From assembly GCA_016290775.1 (NCBI GenBank), contig JAEEVF010000007.1, positions 1-64,000 on the forward strand: DNA of 64,000 nucleotides, given 5' to 3'. The notes below the pieces were generated by a model, which saw only the letters and a list, made by a program, of their open reading frames with translations, had not been told where the DNA came from and made no database searches. The position numbers were made by a program, and so were the translations under genes. The DNA comes from Acetatifactor sp. Lineage in GTDB: Bacteria > Bacillota > Clostridia > Lachnospirales > Lachnospiraceae. Positions 16,022-24,412 of the stretch are shown here, one piece after another. Every line of letters begins with the position of its first letter. The first letter of the stretch is position 1.

Positions 16022-17710
16022 ATGGAAGAAAAGAACAAAAAATTATTTTCCACCATATTACTTGCAGTCGGCGTGCTGTTCATCGTTGTTTCGGGAGGCA
16101 TCTTCGTTTCCCAGACCTGGCAGTACTTGCCTGATGCCTTGAAAAAACTGTGCCTGGTGCTTGTGACGGGCGGGTTCTTCCTAGGAAGCTACGTTGCGAA
16201 CAACAAGTCGCTGGAAAAGGCTTCCGTGGCCTTTTATTATCTGGGCATCTGCTTTACCGGGTTTACGGTGAAGAGCCTCACGCTCCTGACGGGAGCGGAG
16301 AATAGCCTGCAGCTTTGCCTGGCGATGCTGGCCATGTCCGTGCCGGTGCTGCTTCGGTTTTGGAGAAGAAGAGGGATCGTGGAATTGATCCTGCAGGTGT
16401 TCCTTTGCGACGGCATGATGCTTTGCATGCTGGACTTCGCAGGTGATAACGGCTTTAACGTCTCCCTTAGCTGCCTGACCTTGTTTGCAACGCTGATGGC
16501 GGGCATGATCGCATATTGCAGAGCATACCTTCCGGAGGAAAAGGGAATCTTGGCGACGGCCGGGATCTCGTACCTATTCCACGCATGCCTTAGCGTGCCG
16601 TTTACGCTGCTGCAGGTGTTCTTTGGAGAGTCCTTCCTTTTTACGGTATTCCCGGTGCTGATGCTTGCCGCTTCTGTAACGGTGCTTTATCTTTCCTACG
16701 ATAAGAACCTGATCTTCCGCATCGCGCAGAGCGCACTGCTTTTATATACCGGATTTGCTTTCTCGGTGGCAATCTTCCGAAAGACCATGGGTTATTTAGG
16801 CGATAAGGAACTTTCTTACAGTCTTCTGAGTGCATTCTTCATCGGTTTGATCCTGATGGTGTGGCTTCGCAGGAAAGAGCTTCTGTTGGCGAATACGGCC
16901 ATTACGGTGCTATACACTTTGATCCAGGTTTCGGTATTTGCCGTCTTAGCCGGAAAGAGCCAAACGGATCTCTTTTGCCATCCATACGGCCTTTTCATGG
17001 CCCTGGCCCTTCTTGGGTGGAAGCTCCTTAGCGACGCGGATCTGTCTTGGCTTCGCACCGCAAAGCTGTCCGCAGTGTTCGCACTGATGAACCTGAACGC
17101 TGCCCTGGGATTCTTTATTGGACACTATGCAGATTGTTACGTTTTCGGCGCAGAACTGATCCTACTCGCATTGCTCATCGCGTTCATCATGGAAGATCAT
17201 GAGAATACGAAGCCTTTACGAGCAATATTCTATACGATTTCCTTGTTTGTCGGAGAGTTTACGATCATCGCAACGCCCTTTATCCCCGTACGCTTTTATG
17301 AGCATGAGACCGGCAGACTTCTTGTGGATTTTAGCTTAGAACATGACGTGATTTTCTTAGGACTTGGGATTGTTCTTTTGGGAATTATTTGGTATGATAT
17401 CTTCGAGGGCATTCGCATGCTCCAGTTCATCGGAACCTGCCTGCTTTTGGCAACGATGATCGTTCGTAACCTGGAAAGACCCGCAGTACCCAACGTCCTC
17501 TTCCTTGGGATCGGAACGCTGGTAATGCTGATCGTGGCAACGCTCCTTAAGAAAAAGAATTATGCCATCGCCTCCGCAAGCGCGCTGATCTTGGTGGTTT
17601 TGTATCTCACCAGAGCCTTCTGGCTGAGCATCGCATGGTGGGTGTATCTTTTCGTGGCGGGCATTGGACTTGTGATCTTCGCGATCAAGAAGGAAAAGGC
17701 AGAAAAGTAA
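16022..17710 (+). CDS. Large polytopic membrane protein, DUF2157-like
   Basis: The 562-residue protein is hydrophobic throughout, with many predicted membrane helices separated by short loops and a basic C-terminus (KKEKAEK). Its N-terminus (KLFSTILLAVGVLFIVVSGGIFVSQTWQYLPDALKKL) resembles DUF2157-type proteins; the function is unknown. It has a good AAAGAGGTGTG ribosome site. It ends one base before the histidine kinase start, so it is very likely cotranscribed with the two-component system and may feed it a signal or be its target. Confidence 0.7.
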   Translation: MEEKNKKLFSTILLAVGVLFIVVSGGIFVSQTWQYLPDALKKLCLVLVTGGFFLGSYVANNKSLEKASVAFYYLGICFTGFTVKSLTLLTGAENSLQLCLAMLAMSVPVLLRFWRRRGIVELILQVFLCDGMMLCMLDFAGDNGFNVSLSCLTLFATLMAGMIAYCRAYLPEEKGILATAGISYLFHACLSVPFTLLQVFFGESFLFTVFPVLMLAASVTVLYLSYDKNLIFRIAQSALLLYTGFAFSVAIFRKTMGYLGDKELSYSLLSAFFIGLILMVWLRRKELLLANTAITVLYTLIQVSVFAVLAGKSQTDLFCHPYGLFMALALLGWKLLSDADLSWLRTAKLSAVFALMNLNAALGFFIGHYADCYVFGAELILLALLIAFIMEDHENTKPLRAIFYTISLFVGEFTIIATPFIPVRFYEHETGRLLVDFSLEHDVIFLGLGIVLLGIIWYDIFEGIRMLQFIGTCLLLATMIVRNLERPAVPNVLFLGIGTLVMLIVATLLKKKNYAIASASALILVVLYLTRAFWLSIAWWVYLFVAGIGLVIFAIKKEKAEK

Positions 17711-17711
17711 A

Positions 17712-18983
17712 ATGCAGTTGGTACTGACATTCATATTCATAGCCGTGATCGGGGCAGTGCTGTTTTGCATGGCAGCACTGCTCTTTCGAGGGGATGGGAG
17801 CGCCTGCAGCTGGGCTTATTTCGTGAGCCAGGGCATGGTGGTTTTGTGGTGTGCATCGCAGATCCTCCAGATGATGGCAAAGACCAGGGGAGAGCTTGCG
17901 GCCGCGTTTCTTGTGGGAAACGTGGGCATCTGTTTTGTTGGCTCCACCTGGTTTTATTTTACCGTTCTTTACGCAGGGAAAAAGCTAAAAGGCGCGTTAA
18001 AGGTGCTGCCCGCGGCGTCATCCGCCTTCTTTTATCTTTGCGTTCTGACCAATGACTTTCATCATTTGTATTACCGTGATTTCTCGATGGATGAGGTGAA
18101 CCACGGGCCGCTCTTTTACGCCAACGTGGTGATGACCTATCTGTTTACTTGCTCCGGAGCGTTGATCCTTTACCTCAAGATGGGGAAAAAACACCCGCTC
18201 TCAAGGCGCCTTGTGGTGGCATCCGTATTGGTGCCTTTGGCGCTGAACGCCTTGTATCTCATGAAGCTGATCGCACCCTCCTTTGACATCACGCCGCTGG
18301 GCTTTGGCATCTCCGTGTTTTTGGTGATGATGGCGGCGTTCAAATACTCCTTCTTGAACCTCAGAAAGGAATTGGCGATCACCAATGAAAAGCTCCTTTT
18401 GGAGCAGGAGCGGAACCGCATCGCGCAGCAGGTGCACGATACTGCGGGGCATACGCTCACCATGATCCAGTCTTACATGAAATTGGCTGAGGTTTCGGCC
18501 GGCAAGGAAAACTACGACGAGGTCAAGGGATATCTTTCCGAAGCCCGTCAGCTCACGGGAAATGGCATCCGGGAGCTTCGCGAATCCATCAACATGCTCC
18601 GCGAGGAGGCGGAATATGAATTAGTGACCCAGGGCGTGATGCAGCTGGCCAACCAGGTGAAGGAGATCCCGGTGGAGGTCACGGTGCAGGGCGAGGACGG
18701 AAAAAAATATTCGCACCTTTCCAAGACGGTATATGACACCGTGCGGGAGAGTCTGACGAATACGCTGAAATATGCCAAGGCTTCCAAGATGGACATTGTC
18801 ATCCGTTTTCGCGATAAGATGGTGGAGCTGATGATCGCGGATGACGGCGTAGGCTGCGAGGAGATCAAGGATAACAACGGACTTCGCGGCATCCGCGAAA
18901 GAGTACAGAAGGCAGGAGGAGCGGTGAGTTTTTCCTCCGCGCCGGGAGAAGGGTTTTTGACGCGCGTGAAATTGCCGATTTAA
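17712..18983 (+). CDS. Sensor histidine kinase, NarX/DesK type with 7TM-like sensor
   Basis: This 423-residue kinase senses a signal in the membrane and phosphorylates the regulator encoded next. Residues 1 to about 215 have about seven hydrophobic segments like the N-terminal 7TM region of some kinases. The HisKA_3 dimer domain has RNRIAQQVHDTAGHTLTMIQ, where His242 is the phospho-acceptor. The ATPase domain has an N-box (VRESLTNTLKYAKA), DDGVGC and NGLRGIRERV. All catalytic elements are intact. Spacing of 1 base to the upstream membrane gene and 12 bases to the response regulator indicates a three-gene operon. Confidence 0.92.
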   Translation: MQLVLTFIFIAVIGAVLFCMAALLFRGDGSACSWAYFVSQGMVVLWCASQILQMMAKTRGELAAAFLVGNVGICFVGSTWFYFTVLYAGKKLKGALKVLPAASSAFFYLCVLTNDFHHLYYRDFSMDEVNHGPLFYANVVMTYLFTCSGALILYLKMGKKHPLSRRLVVASVLVPLALNALYLMKLIAPSFDITPLGFGISVFLVMMAAFKYSFLNLRKELAITNEKLLLEQERNRIAQQVHDTAGHTLTMIQSYMKLAEVSAGKENYDEVKGYLSEARQLTGNGIRELRESINMLREEAEYELVTQGVMQLANQVKEIPVEVTVQGEDGKKYSHLSKTVYDTVRESLTNTLKYAKASKMDIVIRFRDKMVELMIADDGVGCEEIKDNNGLRGIRERVQKAGGAVSFSSAPGEGFLTRVKLPI

Positions 18984-18995
18984 GGGGGAGAACGC

Positions 18996-19658
18996 ATGGA
19001 ACGGGGGAAGATCAAGGTATTGATCGCTGACGACATCATGATCTTAAGACAGGGCCTTCGGGCGGTTCTGGAGCAGGATGAAGAGATCAGCGTAGTGGCC
19101 CTTGCCGAAAACGGGAAGGAAGCCTTTGAAAAGTGTAAGGTGTACGAGCCGGACGTGGTGATGATGGACATGCGCATGCCGGATTATGACGGCGCTTACG
19201 GGATCAAGGCCATCAAGGAGCAGTGCCCGCAGGTGAAGGTGCTGGTGCTGACGACCTTTGACGATGAGGAGACGATCGACAAGGCACTTTCAAACGGTGC
19301 GGACGGATATATCCTCAAAGAGATGGAAGATGCCAAGGTAATCGCTTCCGTAAAGAGCGTGTTTTCGGGCATCAGCGTGTTCGGCGACGGTGTGTACCGC
19401 GTGATGAGAAAGCGCATGGAGGAAGCCGGGAGCGCCCCGAAGCAGGAAAGTCTTGAGGATGAAGGGATCCTGACGGCCAGAGAGCTGGACGTTGTCAAAT
19501 TGGTGGCGCAGGGGTATGATAATAAGGAGATCGCCGCGAAGCTTTATCTTGCGGAGGGCACGGTCCGCAACCAGATTTCGAGGATCCTCGAAAAGCTGGA
19601 GATGAAGGATCGCACGCAACTGGCGGTCTATGCGGTAAAGCACGGGTTGGACGAGTAG
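18996..19658 (+). CDS. NarL/LuxR-family response regulator
   Basis: The 220-residue protein has a receiver domain with the acidic pair in LIADDIM, the phospho-acceptor Asp58 (VVMMDMRMPDYDG), and the later TTFDD and ILKEM elements. The C-terminal LuxR-type helix-turn-helix includes LTARELDVVKLVAQG and NKEIAAKLYLAEGTVRNQIS. It follows the kinase by 12 bases with GGGGGAG upstream, so the pair is cognate. Its targets are not evident here; the linked membrane protein gene is one candidate. Confidence 0.94.
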   Translation: MERGKIKVLIADDIMILRQGLRAVLEQDEEISVVALAENGKEAFEKCKVYEPDVVMMDMRMPDYDGAYGIKAIKEQCPQVKVLVLTTFDDEETIDKALSNGADGYILKEMEDAKVIASVKSVFSGISVFGDGVYRVMRKRMEEAGSAPKQESLEDEGILTARELDVVKLVAQGYDNKEIAAKLYLAEGTVRNQISRILEKLEMKDRTQLAVYAVKHGLDE

Positions 19659-19680
19659 CGCACGTAAAAGGGAGGAGCGT

Positions 19681-19941
19681 ATGTTTGGTGGTTTGTTTGG
19701 CGGGGTAAAGAAGAATCCTGAGCTGGAGCACTTGATCGAGCGCATGGAAAATAACATGGCAAACAATTACAAGGACGCGGCGCAGGAATATCTTGTCGAA
19801 TATGAAGCAAAATTACGGGAACTGAAGGACGCAGGGAAATTGAATGACAAGCAAAAAGAGCATTATGATTCCTTGCTTGGCGTCTATCAGGTGAAGATGA
19901 AAGGATTCACGCACAAGGATCAAAAGCCTTATTGGACCTAG
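19681..19941 (+). CDS. Small soluble hypothetical protein
   Basis: The 86-residue product starts MFGGLFGGVKKNPELEHLIERM and then forms an alpha-helical, charged stretch ending YWT. I do not recognise a characterised family. The ribosome site GGGAGGAG is strong. It lies 22 bases after the response regulator and 6 bases before tatD, so it may belong to either transcript. No signal peptide or membrane segment is seen. Confidence 0.65.
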   Translation: MFGGLFGGVKKNPELEHLIERMENNMANNYKDAAQEYLVEYEAKLRELKDAGKLNDKQKEHYDSLLGVYQVKMKGFTHKDQKPYWT

Positions 19942-19947
19942 TGCGTC

Positions 19948-20742
19948 ATGGAAGAAATGACTGGAGAGAATTTGATCTTTGACACGCATGCGCATTATGA
20001 TGACCGTGCGTTTGACGAAGACAGGAAGATGCTTTTGGAGAGCCTTAAGGGCGCAGGCGTGGGGCGCGTTGTCAACATTGGCTCCACGATCGCATCGAAT
20101 GCAGAGTGTCTGGCGCTTGCGGAAGAAAATGATTTCGTCTACGCGGCGATCGGCGTGCACCCTTCCGAGTCGGAGCCTCTGAATGAGGAGAACTTTGAGA
20201 ATTTAAGGGAGCAGTGCAGGCGCCCCAAGTGCGTTGCCGTCGGGGAGATTGGCCTCGACTATTATTGGCCTGAACCCTCTGCGGAGGTGCAAAAGAAGTG
20301 GTTCGTGCGGCAGCTCGAGCTCGCGAGGGAGTTAGGAAAGCCTGTAGTGATCCATTCGAGAGACGCCTGCAGGGACACGCTGGACGTTCTGAAGGCGGCA
20401 CGAGCAGGCGAGATCGGCGGCGTGATCCACTGCTATTCCTACACGAAGGAGACGGCGCAGGAATATCTCGACATGGGATTTTTCTTTGGCATTGGCGGCG
20501 TGCTGACGTTCAAAAATGCGAAGAAGCTGAAAGAAACGGTGGAGATCCTGCCGATGGACCGAATTGTGATCGAGACGGACTGTCCGTATCTCGCACCGGT
20601 TCCTCATCGGGGAGAGCGCAATGATTCAAGGCGCCTTGCCTATGTGGTCCGGGAGCTCGCACAAATGAAGGGGATCACGGAGGAGGAAGTGCGGCGTATC
20701 ACGTGGGAGAATGCCTGCAGGCTGTACCGCATGGACGCTTAA
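19948..20742 (+). CDS. tatD: TatD-family metal-dependent DNase
   Basis: TatD enzymes are TIM-barrel hydrolases with 3'-5' DNase activity. The metal ligands are all visible: His14 and His16 (DTHAHYDD), Glu100 (GEIGLDYY), His136 (VIHSRDA), His161 (IHCYSYTKE) and Asp211 (ETDCPYLAPVP). At 264 residues it is normal length. The first ATG (19948) has a weak ribosome site, and the ATG at 19957 is also possible. It starts a long run of closely spaced + strand genes. Confidence 0.93.
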   Translation: MEEMTGENLIFDTHAHYDDRAFDEDRKMLLESLKGAGVGRVVNIGSTIASNAECLALAEENDFVYAAIGVHPSESEPLNEENFENLREQCRRPKCVAVGEIGLDYYWPEPSAEVQKKWFVRQLELARELGKPVVIHSRDACRDTLDVLKAARAGEIGGVIHCYSYTKETAQEYLDMGFFFGIGGVLTFKNAKKLKETVEILPMDRIVIETDCPYLAPVPHRGERNDSRRLAYVVRELAQMKGITEEEVRRITWENACRLYRMDA

Positions 20743-20772
20743 GGAACGTAGATCCGTAACAGGAGGAAAAAC

Positions 20773-21651
20773 ATGGAGATTTTGAAGGTGATCCTGCCAG
20801 TTCTGGTGGGCGCAACCATAGGATATTTTACAAACTTTCTTGCGATAAAGATGCTGTTTCGACCCAGGAAAGAGGTCAGGATCAAGGGCGTTCGTCTGCC
20901 CTTTACGCCTGGCATCATCCCGAAAAACCAGCCGAGGCTTGCGGCTGCCATCGGGGCCACGGTCGGGGAGCACCTTCTCAACATGGAGACCATCAAGGAA
21001 AGCTTCCAGAAGAACGGCACGAAAGAGAAGCTGGTCAAGAAAGTGGCAACCGCGCTTTATGAGAGCGACGCGTGCTTTAAGGATTTCTTTTCCTTGGACG
21101 AAAACCATGGGGACATGATCGACAGGTTCTGTACGGTGCTTGCGACTTCCGTGTGCGATAAGGTGAAGCAAATGGAGTTTAAGCCCATCGTTGCGAAGAT
21201 CGGGCAGGAAGCCATGGGCGACCTTTTGAACAATGTGGTGATCTCAGTGATCCTCACGGAGGAGCGCCAGGATGCGATCTATGAGCGCATCGCACAGGCG
21301 ATCCATGGATACCTTGAGGCCAATGGCGAGGAGATGATCCGCAGCGCCATCCTCCAGAACGTGACGGAGCTTGAGGGCAAGCCCATTAAGGAGATCGTAC
21401 AGGCCGGCACCAGCCAGGAGGGACTGGAGAATTTGGTGCTCTACGTCGTGAACCTCATGGCGAACAGATATGCGACGCAGGTGCTGCAGGCCGTTGACAT
21501 CAGCTCGATGGTACGCGATAAGATCATGAGCATGGACGTGGCAGAGCTCGAGAGGCTCACGCTCTCCGTTTGCAATAAGGAACTTCAGGCAGTCATCAAT
21601 CTTGGCGCGCTGATCGGAGCAGTGATCGGCGTGATCAATATCTTTATCTGA
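20773..21651 (+). CDS. DUF445-family membrane protein
   Basis: This 292-residue protein matches the DUF445/YheB-like family. The N-terminal helix is followed by the conserved GYFTNFLAIKMLFRP and LPFTPGIIPKNQPRLAAAIG segments, then a long helical part and a C-terminal hydrophobic helix (LGALIGAVIGVINIFI). The family's role is unsettled, with membrane or cell-envelope association suggested. The ribosome site AGGAGG is 8 bases before the ATG. Confidence 0.85.
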   Translation: MEILKVILPVLVGATIGYFTNFLAIKMLFRPRKEVRIKGVRLPFTPGIIPKNQPRLAAAIGATVGEHLLNMETIKESFQKNGTKEKLVKKVATALYESDACFKDFFSLDENHGDMIDRFCTVLATSVCDKVKQMEFKPIVAKIGQEAMGDLLNNVVISVILTEERQDAIYERIAQAIHGYLEANGEEMIRSAILQNVTELEGKPIKEIVQAGTSQEGLENLVLYVVNLMANRYATQVLQAVDISSMVRDKIMSMDVAELERLTLSVCNKELQAVINLGALIGAVIGVINIFI

Positions 21652-21680
21652 TAAAACGAATTCATAAAAGGAGTAAGGAA

Positions 21681-22517
21681 ATGCCTACGACAAGAGCACA
21701 TTACAAGCATGGGGAAGAGGTACGCACCAAGGTCAACGCCAAGGCGCAGGAGATCATTGACAAGTATCCGGAGTTGTTTCATTTTGGCGTTCACGGCCCG
21801 GACCTTCTGTTTTACAACGACGCACTGAAGAAGAATCACGTGAACCAGGAGGGGGCAAGGCTCCATTCCCTTCCCGGAAGTTACTTTTTTGAGAATGCCG
21901 TTTCCGTTTTGGAGGCGCTGAAGGAGGAAGGCAACAACGACTATAAGCCCGCCCTGTCCTATGTTTACGGCTTTCTTTGCCATTTTGCGCTGGACGTTTG
22001 CTGTCACGGTTACGTGCAGGAAAAGATGGATGCAAGCGGCGTTTCCCATACGGAGATCGAGGCGGAGATGGATCGCGAGATCCTTGTGAGAGAAGGGCTT
22101 GACCCCATCCGCACCAAGCTGACCGGGCATTTGGTTCCTTCGGGCAAGAATGCACGCGTGATCAGCAGATTCTATGCGGAGGAGATCACCCAAGAGGATG
22201 TCTACAAGGCGATGAAGGACATGGTCTGGTTCCTGAATGCTCTGGTGCTCCCGAATAAAGTGGTCCGCGGAATGGTTTACAGGCTTCTGAAGGCCGTGAA
22301 GCAGTATGACACCAAGCATGGCCTGATCATCAATTATGAAAAGAATCCGGAGTGTGCGGACAGCACGGAAAAGCTCCTTGCGCTTTCAGACCAGGCGGTG
22401 GAGCTGGCAGTCGAGCTGATCGATGCCTTCCCGGAGCTTTCGAACGAAGCTTATCACTACAACTTTACTTCCATTGATCCCGAAAATAATGAAAAATACC
22501 CCACGGAAAGGGCTTAA
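21681..22517 (+). CDS. Zinc-dependent phospholipase C-like protein
   Basis: The 278-residue protein resembles the zinc-dependent phospholipase C/S1-P1 nuclease-like family found in Clostridia. It has H-x-H-G-type motifs (FHFGVHGPDLLFY), an Arg-Leu-His segment (ARLHSLPGSYFF) and FLCHFALDVCCHGYV, with histidines placed to bind metal. No signal peptide is present, so it acts in the cytoplasm, unlike secreted toxin phospholipases. The gene is 3 bases before the transporter gene and thus coupled to it. The substrate is unknown. Confidence 0.75.
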   Translation: MPTTRAHYKHGEEVRTKVNAKAQEIIDKYPELFHFGVHGPDLLFYNDALKKNHVNQEGARLHSLPGSYFFENAVSVLEALKEEGNNDYKPALSYVYGFLCHFALDVCCHGYVQEKMDASGVSHTEIEAEMDREILVREGLDPIRTKLTGHLVPSGKNARVISRFYAEEITQEDVYKAMKDMVWFLNALVLPNKVVRGMVYRLLKAVKQYDTKHGLIINYEKNPECADSTEKLLALSDQAVELAVELIDAFPELSNEAYHYNFTSIDPENNEKYPTERA

Positions 22518-22520
22518 CTC

Positions 22521-23774
22521 ATGAAAAAGGAAAAGAAGCAAGGATTCACGAAGCACGAGAAGAACTGGATTTTGTATGATGTAGGAAATTCAGCATTCAC
22601 CATGCTGGCAACCACCATCATCCCGATCTATTTCAAGTATATTGCGGGGAAGCAGGGCGTCAGCAGCGTTGACTACCTGGCCTACTGGGGTTATGCGGCC
22701 TCCATCGCAACCTTGATCGTGGCCTTTTTGGGACCCGTTGTCGGAACCTTCACGGACAACAAGGGTTTCAAAAAGCCGATCTTCATGATCTCTCTGATCG
22801 TGGGTTCCTTTGCCTGCGTTGCTTTGTGCGTCGCGGGACATTGGCTGGCCTTCCTGATCTTGTTTATCATTTCGAAGGTCGGATATTCCTCAAGCCTGAT
22901 CTTTTATGATTCCATGCTCCCTGACATAACGACGCCGGACCGCATGGACGAGGTATCCACTTCCGGCTATGCCTGGGGCTATATCGGAAGCTGCATTCCG
23001 TTCATCACTTGCCTTGCGGTAGTTCTTGGAAAGGATCTTGTAGGGCTTTCCATGGAAGTTGCCATGGGCATTGCCTTTGTGATCACGGCCGCATGGTGGG
23101 TTGGCATGACGGTGCCGCTGCTTCGTTGCTATGAGCAAAAGTACTTTGTGAACTGTGAGAAGCACGCCGTGGCAGAGACCTTTAAGCGTCTTGGCAGAAC
23201 CTTTGCAAATGCCCAAAAGCACGCCAAGATCTTTTGGTTCCTGATCGCATTTTTCTTCTACATCGACGGCGTTTACACCATCATCGAGATGGCAGTGTCC
23301 TACGGAGAAGCGCTTGGGCTTGACAGCACGGGACTTCTTTTGGCCCTTTTGGTGACGCAGCTGGTAGCCTTCCCTTGCTCCATCATCTTTGGAAAGCTGT
23401 CGCAAAAATTCGCAGCAGAAAAGCTGATCGTAGTCTGCATCGTCGCATATCTTGGCATCGCAGTTTACGCGATCTTCCTCTCAAGCATCGTGCAGTTCTG
23501 GGCACTTGCCGTTTTGGTCGGCATGTTCCAGGGCGGCGTTCAGGCGCTTTCGAGGTCTTACTTTACGAAGATCATTCCTCCGGAGCAGTCCGGTGAGTTC
23601 TTTGGCATTTATGATATCTGCGGCAAGGGCGCTTCCTTTATCGGAACGACCCTCGTTGCATTTGTTTCACAGCTGACGGGCAGCATCAACAAGGGCATCA
23701 GCGTGCTCTCCGTCATCTTCCTGCTGGGCCTTGTGTTCTTTGTCAAGGCGGTGTCCGTAAAGCAGGAAAAATAA
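22521..23774 (+). CDS. MFS transporter, UMF1/Atg22-like
   Basis: This 417-residue protein has about twelve membrane segments and the family's N-terminal signature NWILYDVGNSAFTMLATTIIPIYFKYIA. In fungi this group exports amino acids from vacuoles; bacterial members are uncharacterised efflux permeases. It follows the phospholipase-like gene by 3 bases. The substrate cannot be inferred from the sequence. Confidence 0.88.
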   Translation: MKKEKKQGFTKHEKNWILYDVGNSAFTMLATTIIPIYFKYIAGKQGVSSVDYLAYWGYAASIATLIVAFLGPVVGTFTDNKGFKKPIFMISLIVGSFACVALCVAGHWLAFLILFIISKVGYSSSLIFYDSMLPDITTPDRMDEVSTSGYAWGYIGSCIPFITCLAVVLGKDLVGLSMEVAMGIAFVITAAWWVGMTVPLLRCYEQKYFVNCEKHAVAETFKRLGRTFANAQKHAKIFWFLIAFFFYIDGVYTIIEMAVSYGEALGLDSTGLLLALLVTQLVAFPCSIIFGKLSQKFAAEKLIVVCIVAYLGIAVYAIFLSSIVQFWALAVLVGMFQGGVQALSRSYFTKIIPPEQSGEFFGIYDICGKGASFIGTTLVAFVSQLTGSINKGISVLSVIFLLGLVFFVKAVSVKQEK

Positions 23775-23806
23775 GACTTTAAGGCGTTTTGGGATGAGGT
23801 GAGAGC

Positions 23807-24211
23807 ATGGGGAAATATGACGATATCATCAACTTACCGCATCATCAGTCAGACCACAGGCCCCACATGTCGTTGCACGACCGCGCGGCGCAGTTTTCGC
23901 CCTTTGCGGCGCTGACGGGCTATGAAGCCGCCATCGAGGAGGCGGGGCGTCTCACGGAGGGCTTTCGTGAGATCGACGAGGGCGAAAAGGCAGCCTTGGA
24001 TGAAACGCTTTCGTTTCTGGAGGCACATAAGGCGGAGCAGCCAAAGATCTCCGTGCTGCACTTCGTGCCGGACGAGAAAAAGGCCGGCGGCAGCTATGTG
24101 GAGACCGAGGGGGCATATTGCAAGCTGGATCGGTCCACGAAAGAAATCGTGTTTTCGGACGGCGAAAGGATCGCGCTTTATGCGATCGCCGAGATCCGAC
24201 TTGGCAGTTAG
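23807..24211 (+). CDS. YolD-like protein
   Basis: The 134-residue protein has the YolD-type opening DDIINLPHHQSDHRPHMSLHDRAAQFSPFAALTGYE, then a helical acidic part and a small beta-rich C-terminus (GGSYVETEGAYCKLDRSTKEIVFSDGERI). YolD-like proteins are typically encoded next to a Y-family polymerase of the UvrX/UmuC type, as here, and are thought to take the place of UmuD. It lies 27 bases before the start of the 57-residue membrane protein gene. Confidence 0.85.
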   Translation: MGKYDDIINLPHHQSDHRPHMSLHDRAAQFSPFAALTGYEAAIEEAGRLTEGFREIDEGEKAALDETLSFLEAHKAEQPKISVLHFVPDEKKAGGSYVETEGAYCKLDRSTKEIVFSDGERIALYAIAEIRLGS

Positions 24212-24238
24212 GTTAGGAGAGAAAGGAGTGTCAGGATA

Positions 24239-24412
24239 TTGGATAAGGTGAAGAAATTCCTTTTGGAAAAGAAGGACGTTTTGCTCTTTGGCGGCCAGAT
24301 CGCACTGGTGCTCCTGGTCCTTGTCAAGGGGATCCAAAACGACCTCGCTCCACAGGATTGTAAGTGTAAGCGTTGCCAGCGGAAGAGGAAAAAACGGCGG
24401 AAGAAAAAGTGA
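24239..24412 (+). CDS. 57-residue membrane protein with Cys-rich basic tail
   Basis: A TTG start at 24239, 10 bases after AGGAG in GAAAGGAGTG (24221-24230), opens a frame ending at the TGA at 24410. The product starts MDKVKKFLLEKKDVLLFGGQ, has one membrane helix (IALVLLVLVKGI), then DCKCKRCQRKRKKRRKKK. The CKCKRC cysteines could bind metal, and the run of basic residues could contact nucleic acid or anchor to membrane lipid. The TGA overlaps the polymerase ATG (TGATG), implying translational coupling. I do not recognise the family. Confidence 0.65.
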   Translation: MDKVKKFLLEKKDVLLFGGQIALVLLVLVKGIQNDLAPQDCKCKRCQRKRKKRRKKK

